Under the pieces are notes generated by a model. That model saw only the letters and a list, made by a program, of their open reading frames with translations, did no database searches and had not been told where the DNA came from. A program made the position numbers and the translations under genes. Positions 1 through 5,161 of a stretch of DNA of 5,161 nt are shown here, one piece after another. The stretch lies in NCBI GenBank assembly GCA_021202325.1, contig JAJQDF010000171.1, positions 1 through 5,161 on the forward strand, in the 5' to 3' direction. Source of the stretch: Clostridiales bacterium (GTDB lineage: Bacteria > Bacillota > Clostridia > Lachnospirales > Anaerotignaceae). Numbering within the stretch: position 1 is the stretch's first letter; every line of letters begins with the position of its first letter.

Positions 1-11
1 ATCATATAAAA

Positions 12-112
12 TGTTTAATAAATCGAATTTTTTGTTTAATAAACTTGAAAATCTTAAAAAAAGCGCTATAATGAAATCGGTTTAATAATAGTAATTCTTT
101 TGTTTAGTATTA
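12..112. promoter_or_regulatory. Repeated GTTTAATAA boxes, candidate operator sites
   Basis: The nonamer GTTTAATAA occurs exactly at 13-21, 34-42 and 80-88, with a degenerate copy GTTTAGTAT at 102-110. The first two are parts of an identical 11-mer, TGTTTAATAAA (12-22 and 33-43), spaced 21 bp apart, about two helical turns; the last two start 22 bp apart. The copy at 34-44 reads GTTTA-A-TAAAC, an inverted repeat with a one-base centre, and abuts the -35 box. The copy at 80-88 lies at the predicted transcription start. This placement is what one expects for operators of the adjacent XRE-family regulator, but AT-rich promoter DNA makes chance similarity possible. Binding is inferred, not shown. 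Confidence 0.5.
45..72 (+). promoter_or_regulatory. Probable sigma-A (housekeeping) promoter of the regulator-potABCD operon
   Basis: A TTGAAA -35 box (45-50) is separated by 16 bp from a perfect TATAAT -10 box (67-72), which predicts transcription starting near 79-81 and a leader of about 50 nt before the first gene. No other comparably good promoter is visible between the genes downstream, where spacing is 9 nt or overlapping, so this is probably the promoter for all five genes. The near-consensus strength implies that regulation would be mainly by repression (inference). Confidence 0.8.
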
Positions 113-114
113 AT

Positions 115-121
115 AAAGGAG
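115..121 (+). promoter_or_regulatory. Ribosome binding site of the XRE/cupin regulator
   Basis: AAAGGAG ends 7 nt before the ATG at 129, a standard Shine-Dalgarno position that supports this start codon. Confidence 0.85.
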
Positions 122-128
122 CGTAGTT

Positions 129-662
129 ATGGATATAGGTCATAAGATAAAGCAGCTCCGAGTGCAGAACGGACTTACACTTGAGGAGCTGGCAAGCCGG
201 AGCGAGCTTACAAAGGGCTTTCTTTCGCAGCTGGAGAGGAACCTTACCTCGCCTTCGATTTCCACTCTGGAAGATATTTTGGAGGCGCTGGGAAGCTCTT
301 TATCGGAATTTTTTAAAGAGGAAAAGGACGAAAAGGTTGTTTTTCAGAAAAAAGACTTCTTTGTGGACGAAAGAGACGAATGCACTATAAACTGGATTGT
401 GCCCAATACACAGAAAAACGATATGGAGCCAATCCTTATTGAAATTCCCCAAGGGGGAAAATCATTCAGCTTAAATCCCCATGACGGCGAGGAGTTCGGC
501 TATGTGCTTGAAGGCAGTGCCGTGCTTGTTTGGGGCGACAAAAAATATAATGTCAAAAAGGGCGAAACCTTTTATATGACGGGCAAGGAATTCCACTATT
601 TCCTGAATGATAAAAAAACTACGGCAAAAATCATATGGGTATCAACACCGCCGCTTTTTTAG
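129..662 (+). CDS. XRE-family transcriptional regulator with C-terminal cupin domain (PuuR-like architecture)
   Basis: This 177-residue cytoplasmic DNA-binding protein probably controls its own operon. Residues about 6-61 form a Cro/C1-type helix-turn-helix, including IKQLRVQNGLTLEELA and the recognition-helix stretch GFLSQLERN, a typical pattern for this family. Residues about 101-172 form a small cupin barrel with LNPHDGEEFGYVLEG (H118, E121/E122) and GETFYM...H156...N160. Only one histidine is present in the first cupin motif, so the metal-ligand set is incomplete and the barrel may bind an organic ligand without metal, or bind metal differently. E. coli PuuR, the putrescine-responsive repressor, has the same two-domain layout and similar length (established knowledge). 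Because this gene leads a polyamine transporter operon, a polyamine-responsive role is the natural inference, but the ligand cannot be read from the sequence. The start has a good ribosome binding site, and the stop overlaps the Shine-Dalgarno sequence of potA, so the two are coupled. Confidence 0.93.
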   Translation: MDIGHKIKQLRVQNGLTLEELASRSELTKGFLSQLERNLTSPSISTLEDILEALGSSLSEFFKEEKDEKVVFQKKDFFVDERDECTINWIVPNTQKNDMEPILIEIPQGGKSFSLNPHDGEEFGYVLEGSAVLVWGDKKYNVKKGETFYMTGKEFHYFLNDKKTTAKIIWVSTPPLF

Positions 663-666
663 GAGG
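661..666 (+). promoter_or_regulatory. Ribosome binding site of potA, overlapping the regulator stop codon
   Basis: A perfect AGGAGG begins inside the TAG stop (660-662) of the regulator gene and lies 5 nt before the potA ATG at 672. Ribosomes finishing the regulator therefore sit on the potA initiation region, which favours coupled expression. Confidence 0.85.
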
Positions 667-671
667 ACGAA

Positions 672-2240
672 ATGAATAAACTGATACAATTCAAGAATAT
701 CGTCAAGGAATTTGACGGGCAGATAGTGCTTAAGGGAATTAATCTCGATATTTATGAAAATGAATTTGTTACGCTGCTTGGCCCCTCCGGCTGCGGCAAA
801 ACGACTCTGCTTAGAATATTGGGAGGCTTCCTCAGACAAAACGAGGGACAGGTTATATTTGACAATGTGGATATCACCGATGTGCCGCCCTATAAAAGGG
901 AGCTGAACACCGTTTTTCAGAAATATGCCCTTTTTCCGCATATGAACGTATATGACAATATCGCCTTCGGACTTAAGATAAAGAAGGAGCCTAAGGACGT
1001 TATCGAACAGAAGGTAAACCGTATGCTTAAGCTGGTCGGCCTTGAGGACTACGGCAAAAGAGCCGTTACGGAAATGAGCGGCGGACAGCAGCAGAGGGTA
1101 GCCATAGCAAGAGCCCTTGTAAACGAGCCAAAGGTTCTTCTTCTTGACGAGCCCCTGGGAGCCCTCGACCTCAAGCTGAGAAAGGAAATGCAGCACGAGC
1201 TGAAGAGAATACAGCAGGAGGTCGGCATTACATTTATATATGTAACCCATGACCAGGAGGAAGCCCTGACCATGTCCGACAAAATAGTCGTTATGAAGGA
1301 AGGGGAAATACAGCAGGTAGGCACACCCACTGCCGTATACAATGAGCCTGTTAACGAGTATGTAGCTAACTTCATAGGCGAGAGCAACATTATAGACGGT
1401 ATAATGCTTAAGGACTTCAAAGTAATGTTTGAAGACAGAAAGTTTGACTGTGTAGATTCCGGATTTGAGGAAAACGAGCCTGTTCAGGTTGTAATAAGAC
1501 CGGAGGACATAGACATAGTTAAAAAGAACGAGGGAAAGCTCAAGGGAATTGTGCGTTCCGTGCTTTTCAAGGGCGTACACTATGAGACAATTGTTGAGAC
1601 CAAGAAGGGCACAACAATAACCGTAAAGCTCCGTGTGTTTGACGAAAAGCCCGTAGTAAACGAAAAGGCTGGAGAAATGATGAGCGCCAACGACTTTGTG
1701 CTTGATGCCGAGGACGTGGCAGAGCTTACCGATTCGGATATAATTGCGAGGGCGTCGGCATCGGCCTGGGATCCTGAGACGGATGAATATTTGTCAATTT
1801 CAAAGATAGAATATGAAATAAAGGCCGAAAACGAACTTTACCCCGTTACTTTCTATACTTCGGCAGGAACGAGCTGTACCGTCAAAATGATAGTTCTTGA
1901 TGAAAACAGAGTTGCAAACAGCGAGTACCAGGAAGAAATATATGCCGTTAATATATTCAAGTCGGTGGACGAGATAAAGGAAAGCATCGCCCTTGAAACC
2001 GATTTGAAAACATGGGCCAATGCATCCGCATGGAGTCTGGAGGACGGCTCTCCCGTTGAGATAAGCAAGGTTGAGTACAACTTTGATTCCGACAACATAA
2101 CTGCCGGTGAATACAGTGTAACCTTTGCCACAGAAGGCTACGAGTACAAGGTTGATACAACGGATAAATATGAAGTGGGCGAAGAGGTAGGACTGACCTT
2201 TACGCCGGAGGACATACACGTTATGTCCCTTAACGCATGA
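672..2240 (+). CDS. potA: Spermidine/putrescine ABC transporter ATPase PotA with an inserted double repeat in its TOBE domain
   Basis: PotA is the cytoplasmic ATPase subunit that powers polyamine import with PotB and PotC. The nucleotide-binding domain is complete: Walker [10 protein letters not shown] (37-45), Q-loop VFQ (81-83), signature MSGGQQQR (135-142), Walker B VLLLDEP (155-161, catalytic E160), D-loop GALD (163-166) and H-loop THD (H193). The C-terminal regulatory TOBE region begins near residue 235, with RPEDIDIV (276-283) and [19 protein letters not shown] (292-310) typical of PotA. It is then interrupted by about 175 residues (313-488) before the last strands resume with [20 protein letters not shown] and PEDIHVM. 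Without the insert the protein would be about 346 residues, the ordinary family length; with it, it is 522. The reading frame is open throughout and codon use looks like that of the rest of the gene, so this is not an obvious frameshift or recent foreign scar. The catalytic core looks fully functional. What the insert does is unknown. Confidence 0.96.
   Translation: MNKLIQFKNIVKEFDGQIVLKGINLDIYENEFVTLLGPSGCGKTTLLRILGGFLRQNEGQVIFDNVDITDVPPYKRELNTVFQKYALFPHMNVYDNIAFGLKIKKEPKDVIEQKVNRMLKLVGLEDYGKRAVTEMSGGQQQRVAIARALVNEPKVLLLDEPLGALDLKLRKEMQHELKRIQQEVGITFIYVTHDQEEALTMSDKIVVMKEGEIQQVGTPTAVYNEPVNEYVANFIGESNIIDGIMLKDFKVMFEDRKFDCVDSGFEENEPVQVVIRPEDIDIVKKNEGKLKGIVRSVLFKGVHYETIVETKKGTTITVKLRVFDEKPVVNEKAGEMMSANDFVLDAEDVAELTDSDIIARASASAWDPETDEYLSISKIEYEIKAENELYPVTFYTSAGTSCTVKMIVLDENRVANSEYQEEIYAVNIFKSVDEIKESIALETDLKTWANASAWSLEDGSPVEISKVEYNFDSDNITAGEYSVTFATEGYEYKVDTTDKYEVGEEVGLTFTPEDIHVMSLNA
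1608..2135 (+). repeat. Two diverged tandem Ig-like repeats inserted in PotA
   Basis: This stretch encodes PotA residues 313-488, as two units of 86 (313-398, bases 1608-1865) and 90 residues (399-488, bases 1866-2135). They align through [13 protein letters not shown] with [13 protein letters not shown] at the start, ASAW (363-366) with ASAW (451-454) in the middle, ISKIEY (376-381) with ISKVEY (464-469), and [11 protein letters not shown] with YSVTFATEG at the end. The VTF-x-T-x-x-G-T-x-x-T-V-K pattern with alternating hydrophobic residues suggests beta-sandwich repeats like the bacterial Ig-like domains of Gram-positive surface proteins; that resemblance is from memory of the pattern, not a search. 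Both units are rich in Asp and Glu, with acidic residues outnumbering Lys/Arg more than two to one. The copies differ widely at DNA level, so the duplication is old. Confidence 0.75.
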
Positions 2241-3076
2241 ATCAGTTCAAAAGAATGGCCTATCCATATGTGGCATGGATAGCCGTGATGGTGCTGGCGC
2301 CAATGCTCATGATTGTTGTTTATGCATTCATTGAGGCAAGCAACGACGTCACAACATTTAGATTTACATTATCGAATTTTACAAGGTTTTTCAGCGACCA
2401 GGTATATATTGACGTGCTTTTCAGGTCGCTCTATGTGGCAATAATAACGACAGTAATCTGTCTTTTGCTGGGCTATCCGGCGGCCTATATCATTTCATTG
2501 GCTAAGCCGAAGCACAAGGGACTGCTGGTGCTGCTTATAACATTCCCGACATGGATAAACATGCTTGTGCGCACTTATGCCTGGCTTGGAATACTCCAGG
2601 ACAACGGAATAATAAACAACCTGTTAGCTAAGATAGGAATAGGGCCGATAACAATGCTGTATACCAATTTTGCGGTAATACTCGGCATGGTATATAACTT
2701 TATTCCCTTCATGATACTGCAGATATATTCGTCACTGGATAAAATGGATAAAAGCTATCTCGAGGCCGCCAGCGACCTGGGCGCCAATAAGGTTCAGTGC
2801 TTTTTGAAAATAACACTGCCCATGAGCCTTCCGGGGGTAATAAGCGGAATAACACTTGTTTTCCTTCCGGCAGTATCAAGCTTCTTTATACCGAAGCTTT
2901 TGGGTGGCGGACAGTTCGTACTCATAGGAAACGTAATAGAGACACAGTTCCTCACCGCAGGAGACTGGAGCTTCGGAAGTGCGATTTCGCTCATAATGAC
3001 TGTCATAATTATGATTTCGCTCTATATAACAAGGAAGGTTGACACCGATCCCGAGGCGAAAGGGGGCCGCCTGTGA
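2237..3076 (+). CDS. potB: Spermidine/putrescine ABC transporter permease PotB
   Basis: This 279-residue integral membrane protein is one of the two channel subunits of the polyamine importer, close in length to E. coli PotB (275). Six hydrophobic segments are visible at about residues 12-34, 64-88, 96-118, 143-165, 200-220 and 247-267, the usual number for this permease type. The cytoplasmic EAA loop that docks on the ATPase reads [20 protein letters not shown] (176-195), with the conserved glycine at 182. [15 protein letters not shown] (106-120) is a stretch typical of PotB-type permeases. The ATG overlaps the potA stop as ATGA. There is no Shine-Dalgarno sequence at normal spacing: the nearest GGAGG (2207-2211) is about 25 nt upstream, so translation is probably by termination-reinitiation. 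An alternative start at 2255 (Met7) has no better site and would shorten only the cytoplasmic tail. Confidence 0.95.
   Translation: MNQFKRMAYPYVAWIAVMVLAPMLMIVVYAFIEASNDVTTFRFTLSNFTRFFSDQVYIDVLFRSLYVAIITTVICLLLGYPAAYIISLAKPKHKGLLVLLITFPTWINMLVRTYAWLGILQDNGIINNLLAKIGIGPITMLYTNFAVILGMVYNFIPFMILQIYSSLDKMDKSYLEAASDLGANKVQCFLKITLPMSLPGVISGITLVFLPAVSSFFIPKLLGGGQFVLIGNVIETQFLTAGDWSFGSAISLIMTVIIMISLYITRKVDTDPEAKGGRL
3061..3066 (+). promoter_or_regulatory. Ribosome binding site of potC, compatible with two adjacent starts
   Basis: AGGGGG lies 9 nt before the ATG at 3076 and 6 nt before the in-frame GTG at 3073, within the end of potB. Both spacings are workable, so the site does not decide between the two; ATG is preferred because it is the commoner start codon. 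Confidence 0.55.
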
Positions 3077-3870
3077 TGAAGGATAAAAAGAGAATAGGCT
3101 CTAAAATATTCATGGCTCTGCTGCTTATATTTTTCTATGCCCCCATTGTGTATATAATAGTTTTTTCGTTCAACGGCTCCCGTTCGCTGACGCAGCTTAA
3201 CGGTTTTTCGCTGCAGTGGTACGAAAAAATGTTCAATGACAGGACTATGATGGAATCTGTTGTGTATACCATAGTAATTGCTGTACTGGCAACGGCAATA
3301 TCGACGGTTGTTGGAACAATAACGGCAATCGGTCTTTCAAAATCGAGGCCGATACTGAAAAAGACTGTGGAGCAGATAAACAATTTCCCCATAATGAATC
3401 CGGATATCGTTACGGCCATAGGACTTCTTATGTTTTTCAGCGCACTGGGAGTCAAAAAGGGCTTTATGACACTGCTTTTGGCGCACGTTATGTTCTGCAT
3501 ACCCTATGTCATGCTGTCGGTAACGCCGAAGCTCCGCTCACTGGATCCCAATCTGGCCGATGCCGCAATGGATCTTGGGGCTACGCCGTGGCAGGCGTTA
3601 ATAAAGGTAATAGTTCCGCAGATAATGCCGGGAATTATTTCCGGAGCGCTCATAGCATTTACGATGTCCTTTGATGATTTCGTAATTTCATACTTTGTAA
3701 CCGGAAACGGAGTAAGCAACATATCCATACTGGTATATACAATGAGCAAACGAGTAAATCCATCAATCAACGCTTTGTCTACGTTGGTAATTGTAATTAT
3801 TACCATTGGACTTATCATAGCAAATATTATACCAATATTAAAAGAGAAAAAGGAGAGGAAAACAGTATGA
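3076..3870 (+). CDS. potC: Spermidine/putrescine ABC transporter permease PotC
   Basis: The second channel subunit of the importer, 264 residues from the ATG, matching E. coli PotC in size. A short basic N-terminus ([10 protein letters not shown]) precedes the first membrane segment at about 12-32, and further segments lie at about 63-87, 104-122, 127-149, 180-200 and 234-256. FYAPIVYIIVFSFN near the first segment is characteristic of PotC-type proteins. The ATPase-docking EAA loop is DAAMDLGATPWQALIKVIVP (162-181), with Ala in place of the first Glu, a common variation in this family. The Lys-rich C-terminus (KEKKERK) fits a cytoplasmic tail. The start overlaps the potB stop by one base (TGATG); the GTG three bases earlier (3073) would add one residue. 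The EAA loops of PotB and PotC each pair with one PotA copy, giving the PotA2BC complex known for this family. Confidence 0.95.
   Translation: MKDKKRIGSKIFMALLLIFFYAPIVYIIVFSFNGSRSLTQLNGFSLQWYEKMFNDRTMMESVVYTIVIAVLATAISTVVGTITAIGLSKSRPILKKTVEQINNFPIMNPDIVTAIGLLMFFSALGVKKGFMTLLLAHVMFCIPYVMLSVTPKLRSLDPNLADAAMDLGATPWQALIKVIVPQIMPGIISGALIAFTMSFDDFVISYFVTGNGVSNISILVYTMSKRVNPSINALSTLVIVIITIGLIIANIIPILKEKKERKTV
3851..3858 (+). promoter_or_regulatory. Ribosome binding site of potD
   Basis: AGGAGAGG inside the end of potC ends 8 nt before the potD ATG at 3867. It is stronger than the sites of potB and potC, consistent with the binding protein being needed in excess over the permeases (inference). Confidence 0.75.
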
Positions 3871-4940
3871 AAAAATTATTAGCTATCGCATTAAGCGCCC
3901 TTATGCTTCTTTCGGCCTGCGGTTCATCATCGACGGAGCCGGCTGTGGATCCCATTGAGGAATACGGTTCGGATACACTCAAGCTCTTTATTTGGGGCGA
4001 GTATCTCGGCGAGGATGTAATAAGCAATTTCGAGAAGGAATACGGAGTAGATGTAATAATTGAGTATTTTGACTCAAACGAAATGATGTATACAAAGCTT
4101 GCGGCCGGGGATGCCTATGATGTTATTGTTCCCTCCGACTATATGATACAGAGACTTATAAGCGAGGATATGCTCCAGGAGATTGACAAGAGCCTTATTC
4201 CCAACATGGACGTTCTGACAGACGGTGTATTGAATCTTGCTTTCGATCCCGACAACGACTATTCTGTGCCATATTTCTGGGGAACGGTAGGAATTGTTTA
4301 CAACACGCAGAATGTTCCTACTGAAACTGTTGAGGCTGAGGGCTACAGTATTCTTAAGGATACAGACTATGCCGGAAAAATATATATGTATGACTCGGAA
4401 AGAGACTCATTCATGGTAGCGCTCAAATCCCTGGGATATTCCATGAATACCGACAGCGACGAAGAAATAGAGGAAGCCTACCAGTGGCTGCTTGAGCTTG
4501 GAAGCACAATGGATCCCACATATGTTACCGATGAGGTTATAGACGGAATGATGAACGGCAACAAGGACATTGCTGTTGTATACAGCGGCGACGCTACGGT
4601 TATACTGGACGAAAATCCCGATATGGATTTCTATATGCCCTCTGAAGGAACCAACGTATGGTGCGACTCAATGTGCATACCGGCAAATGCGGAGAGCCCT
4701 CTTCTTGCCCATGCATTCATCAACTATATGCTTTCGGACGATGCCGCCTATGACAACACAGTAACAGTAGGCTATACATCGACAAACGATGTCATCCTCA
4801 ATGAGGTGGCGGCCAATGAATATGCCGATAATGACGCATATCTGCCGAGAGAGAACTATGAGAATGACGAAGTATTTGAGGACAACGAAGTAATAAGACA
4901 GAAGCTGAGCCAGCTGTGGCTGAAGGTAAAAGCGCAGTGA
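3867..4940 (+). CDS. potD: Spermidine/putrescine-binding lipoprotein PotD
   Basis: The extracytoplasmic substrate-binding subunit, 357 residues. The N-terminus is a lipoprotein signal: KK, a hydrophobic stretch, and lipobox LSAC with the acylated Cys18, followed by a Ser/Pro-rich linker, as expected for anchoring in a Gram-positive membrane. The mature part is a PotD-type bilobed protein: LKLFIWGEYL (38-47), DAYDVIVPSDYM (82-93), the FDPDNDYSVPYFWGTVGI segment (126-143), VWCDSMCIPANA (264-275) and VGYTSTN (301-307). By alignment from memory with E. coli PotD, pocket residues W34, Y37, S83, Y85, W255, D257 and Y293 correspond to W43, Y46, S90, Y92, W265, D267 and Y303 here. E171 corresponds to D180, and W229 to Y239. 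The core amine-binding set is therefore present, but the choice between spermidine and putrescine cannot be assigned. The ATG overlaps the potC stop (ATGA). Confidence 0.96.
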   Translation: MKKLLAIALSALMLLSACGSSSTEPAVDPIEEYGSDTLKLFIWGEYLGEDVISNFEKEYGVDVIIEYFDSNEMMYTKLAAGDAYDVIVPSDYMIQRLISEDMLQEIDKSLIPNMDVLTDGVLNLAFDPDNDYSVPYFWGTVGIVYNTQNVPTETVEAEGYSILKDTDYAGKIYMYDSERDSFMVALKSLGYSMNTDSDEEIEEAYQWLLELGSTMDPTYVTDEVIDGMMNGNKDIAVVYSGDATVILDENPDMDFYMPSEGTNVWCDSMCIPANAESPLLAHAFINYMLSDDAAYDNTVTVGYTSTNDVILNEVAANEYADNDAYLPRENYENDEVFEDNEVIRQKLSQLWLKVKAQ

Positions 4941-4941
4941 C

Positions 4942-4954
4942 GCCGCAAGGCGGC
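4942..4954. other. Short GC hairpin immediately after potD
   Basis: GCCGC (4942-4946) and GCGGC (4950-4954) form a perfect 5-bp stem around AAG, starting one base after the potD stop codon. It is followed by TTAGG rather than a U-tract, so it is not a standard terminator on its own. It may protect the 3' end of the message. Confidence 0.5.
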
Positions 4955-4956
4955 TT

Positions 4957-4984
4957 AGGATGAAATTCTGGGGAATTTCATCCT
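4957..4984. other. Perfect 12-bp hairpin downstream of potD
   Basis: AGGATGAAATTC (4957-4968) and GAATTTCATCCT (4973-4984) are exact inverted copies around a TGGG loop. The stem is too long and perfect to be chance in ~220 bp. No U-tract follows (GCTGTTGG comes next), so intrinsic termination here is doubtful; an RNA-stability element or part of a larger structured RNA is possible. Confidence 0.7.
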
Positions 4985-4994
4985 GCTGTTGGAA

Positions 4995-5032
4995 GTAACC
5001 GCAAAAGTTCCGGGAGAAACTTTTACGGTTAC
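4995..5032. other. Long 17-position hairpin downstream of potD
   Basis: Positions 4995-5011 pair with 5016-5032 in 15 of 17 positions around a GGGA loop; the two exceptions are C-A mismatches (5002/5025 and 5010/5017). The outer stem is GTAACCG with CGGTTAC. It is followed by ATTGGTTG, not a run of T, so like its neighbour it lacks the tail of a classical terminator. Confidence 0.7.
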
Positions 5033-5045
5033 ATTGGTTGTATTC

Positions 5046-5094
5046 AAGGCATTGACGTCCTCGGAAGTGAATTCCTTGGACGTTCACTGCTTTT
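5046..5094 (+). terminator. Best candidate for the operon terminator
   Basis: ACGTCC (5055-5060) pairs with GGACGT (5078-5083), extended outward with one bulge (T5084) and one mismatch through GCA (5049-5051) with TGC (5088-5090), and inward by GGAA (5063-5066) with TTCC (5072-5075) around a 5-nt loop. TTTTA follows directly (5091-5095). The U-tract is short, so the terminator may be weak or work together with the upstream hairpins. Confidence 0.45.
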
Positions 5095-5161
5095 ATAAAC
5101 AAAAATAAAGTTTGTACAAAATTTAAAGTTATCGTTTTCGGGTAGCTAAATTGGTTTACAT
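5095..5161. promoter_or_regulatory. AT-rich end of window with a 20-bp near-palindrome
   Basis: TTTGTACAAA (5111-5120) is a perfect palindrome that extends, skipping one unmatched pair, to TAAA and TTTA (5106-5125), 18 of 20 positions symmetrical. It is placed where the promoter of a next gene could lie, and could be a protein-binding site. No convincing -35/-10 pair, ribosome binding site or reading frame is seen before the window ends. Confidence 0.3.

Noticed and set aside
655..660. T6 run at the end of the regulator as an intrinsic terminator or slippery site
   Set aside because: No stable GC-rich stem precedes it, and the potA ribosome binding site follows at once. A terminator here would cut off the operon; six T alone is weak evidence for slippage.
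642..1580. Long open frame (312 codons) on the minus strand opposite potA
   Set aside because: Its translation has no recognisable domain and it lies fully antisense to the strongly supported ATPase core of potA, including Walker A and the signature motif. It is a shadow of potA codon usage.
1800..2219. Minus-strand frames opposite the PotA insert, considered in case the insert was really a separate gene on the other strand
   Set aside because: The plus-strand translation shows an internal repeat with matching motifs and rejoins the PotA C-terminus in frame, while the minus-strand products show no recognisable motif.
672..2240. Frameshift or assembly artefact as the explanation for the long PotA
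   Set aside because: The frame stays open through the insert and the final TOBE strands read correctly in the same frame up to the ATGA overlap with potB.
4668..5102. Minus-strand open frame of 144 codons spanning the potD end and the hairpin region
   Set aside because: The composition is not protein-like, it is antisense to conserved potD, and its start falls in the hairpin and terminator region. No homology is recognised.
5112..5150. Promoter for a downstream gene using TTGTAC as a -35 box
   Set aside because: No acceptable -10 box occurs 16-18 bp downstream, where the sequence is around GTTATCGTTTTC.

Overview
The window holds one complete polyamine-uptake operon on the + strand, with its own promoter, an autonomous-looking regulator, and a structured 3' region. 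Low-to-moderate GC content, strong AGGAGG-type ribosome binding sites, a lipoprotein-type substrate-binding protein and the style of the proteins suggest a Bacillota (Firmicutes) bacterium, most likely a member of the Clostridia. Genus cannot be fixed from the sequence alone.

Layout: positions 1-128 are an AT-rich control region with a near-consensus sigma-A-type promoter (TTGAAA, 16 bp, TATAAT) surrounded by copies of GTTTAATAA. Positions 129-662 encode an XRE/cupin transcription factor of the PuuR-like architecture. It is followed without a real gap by potA (672-2240, ATPase), potB (2237-3076, permease), potC (3076-3870, permease) and potD (3867-4940, lipoprotein that binds spermidine/putrescine). 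The junctions are 9 nt, ATGA overlap, TGATG overlap and ATGA overlap, so the five genes are almost certainly one transcript with translational coupling. Positions 4941-5161 contain no gene. They hold four closely packed hairpins (4942-5093), the last of which is the best terminator candidate, then an AT-rich stretch with a 20-bp near-palindrome.

How the genes work together: PotD, anchored outside the membrane, captures the polyamine. PotB and PotC form the channel, two PotA subunits hydrolyse ATP to drive import, and the XRE/cupin protein probably controls the promoter in response to a small ligand, plausibly a polyamine or a related metabolite (inference).

The outstanding feature is PotA. 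It is 522 residues long instead of the usual ~350-380, because about 175 residues (roughly 313-488) are inserted in frame inside the C-terminal TOBE regulatory domain. The insert is two diverged tandem repeats that are strongly acidic and resemble Ig-like beta-sandwich repeats usually seen in surface proteins. The host domain resumes cleanly after it. This looks like a grafted regulatory module on an otherwise ordinary transporter ATPase.
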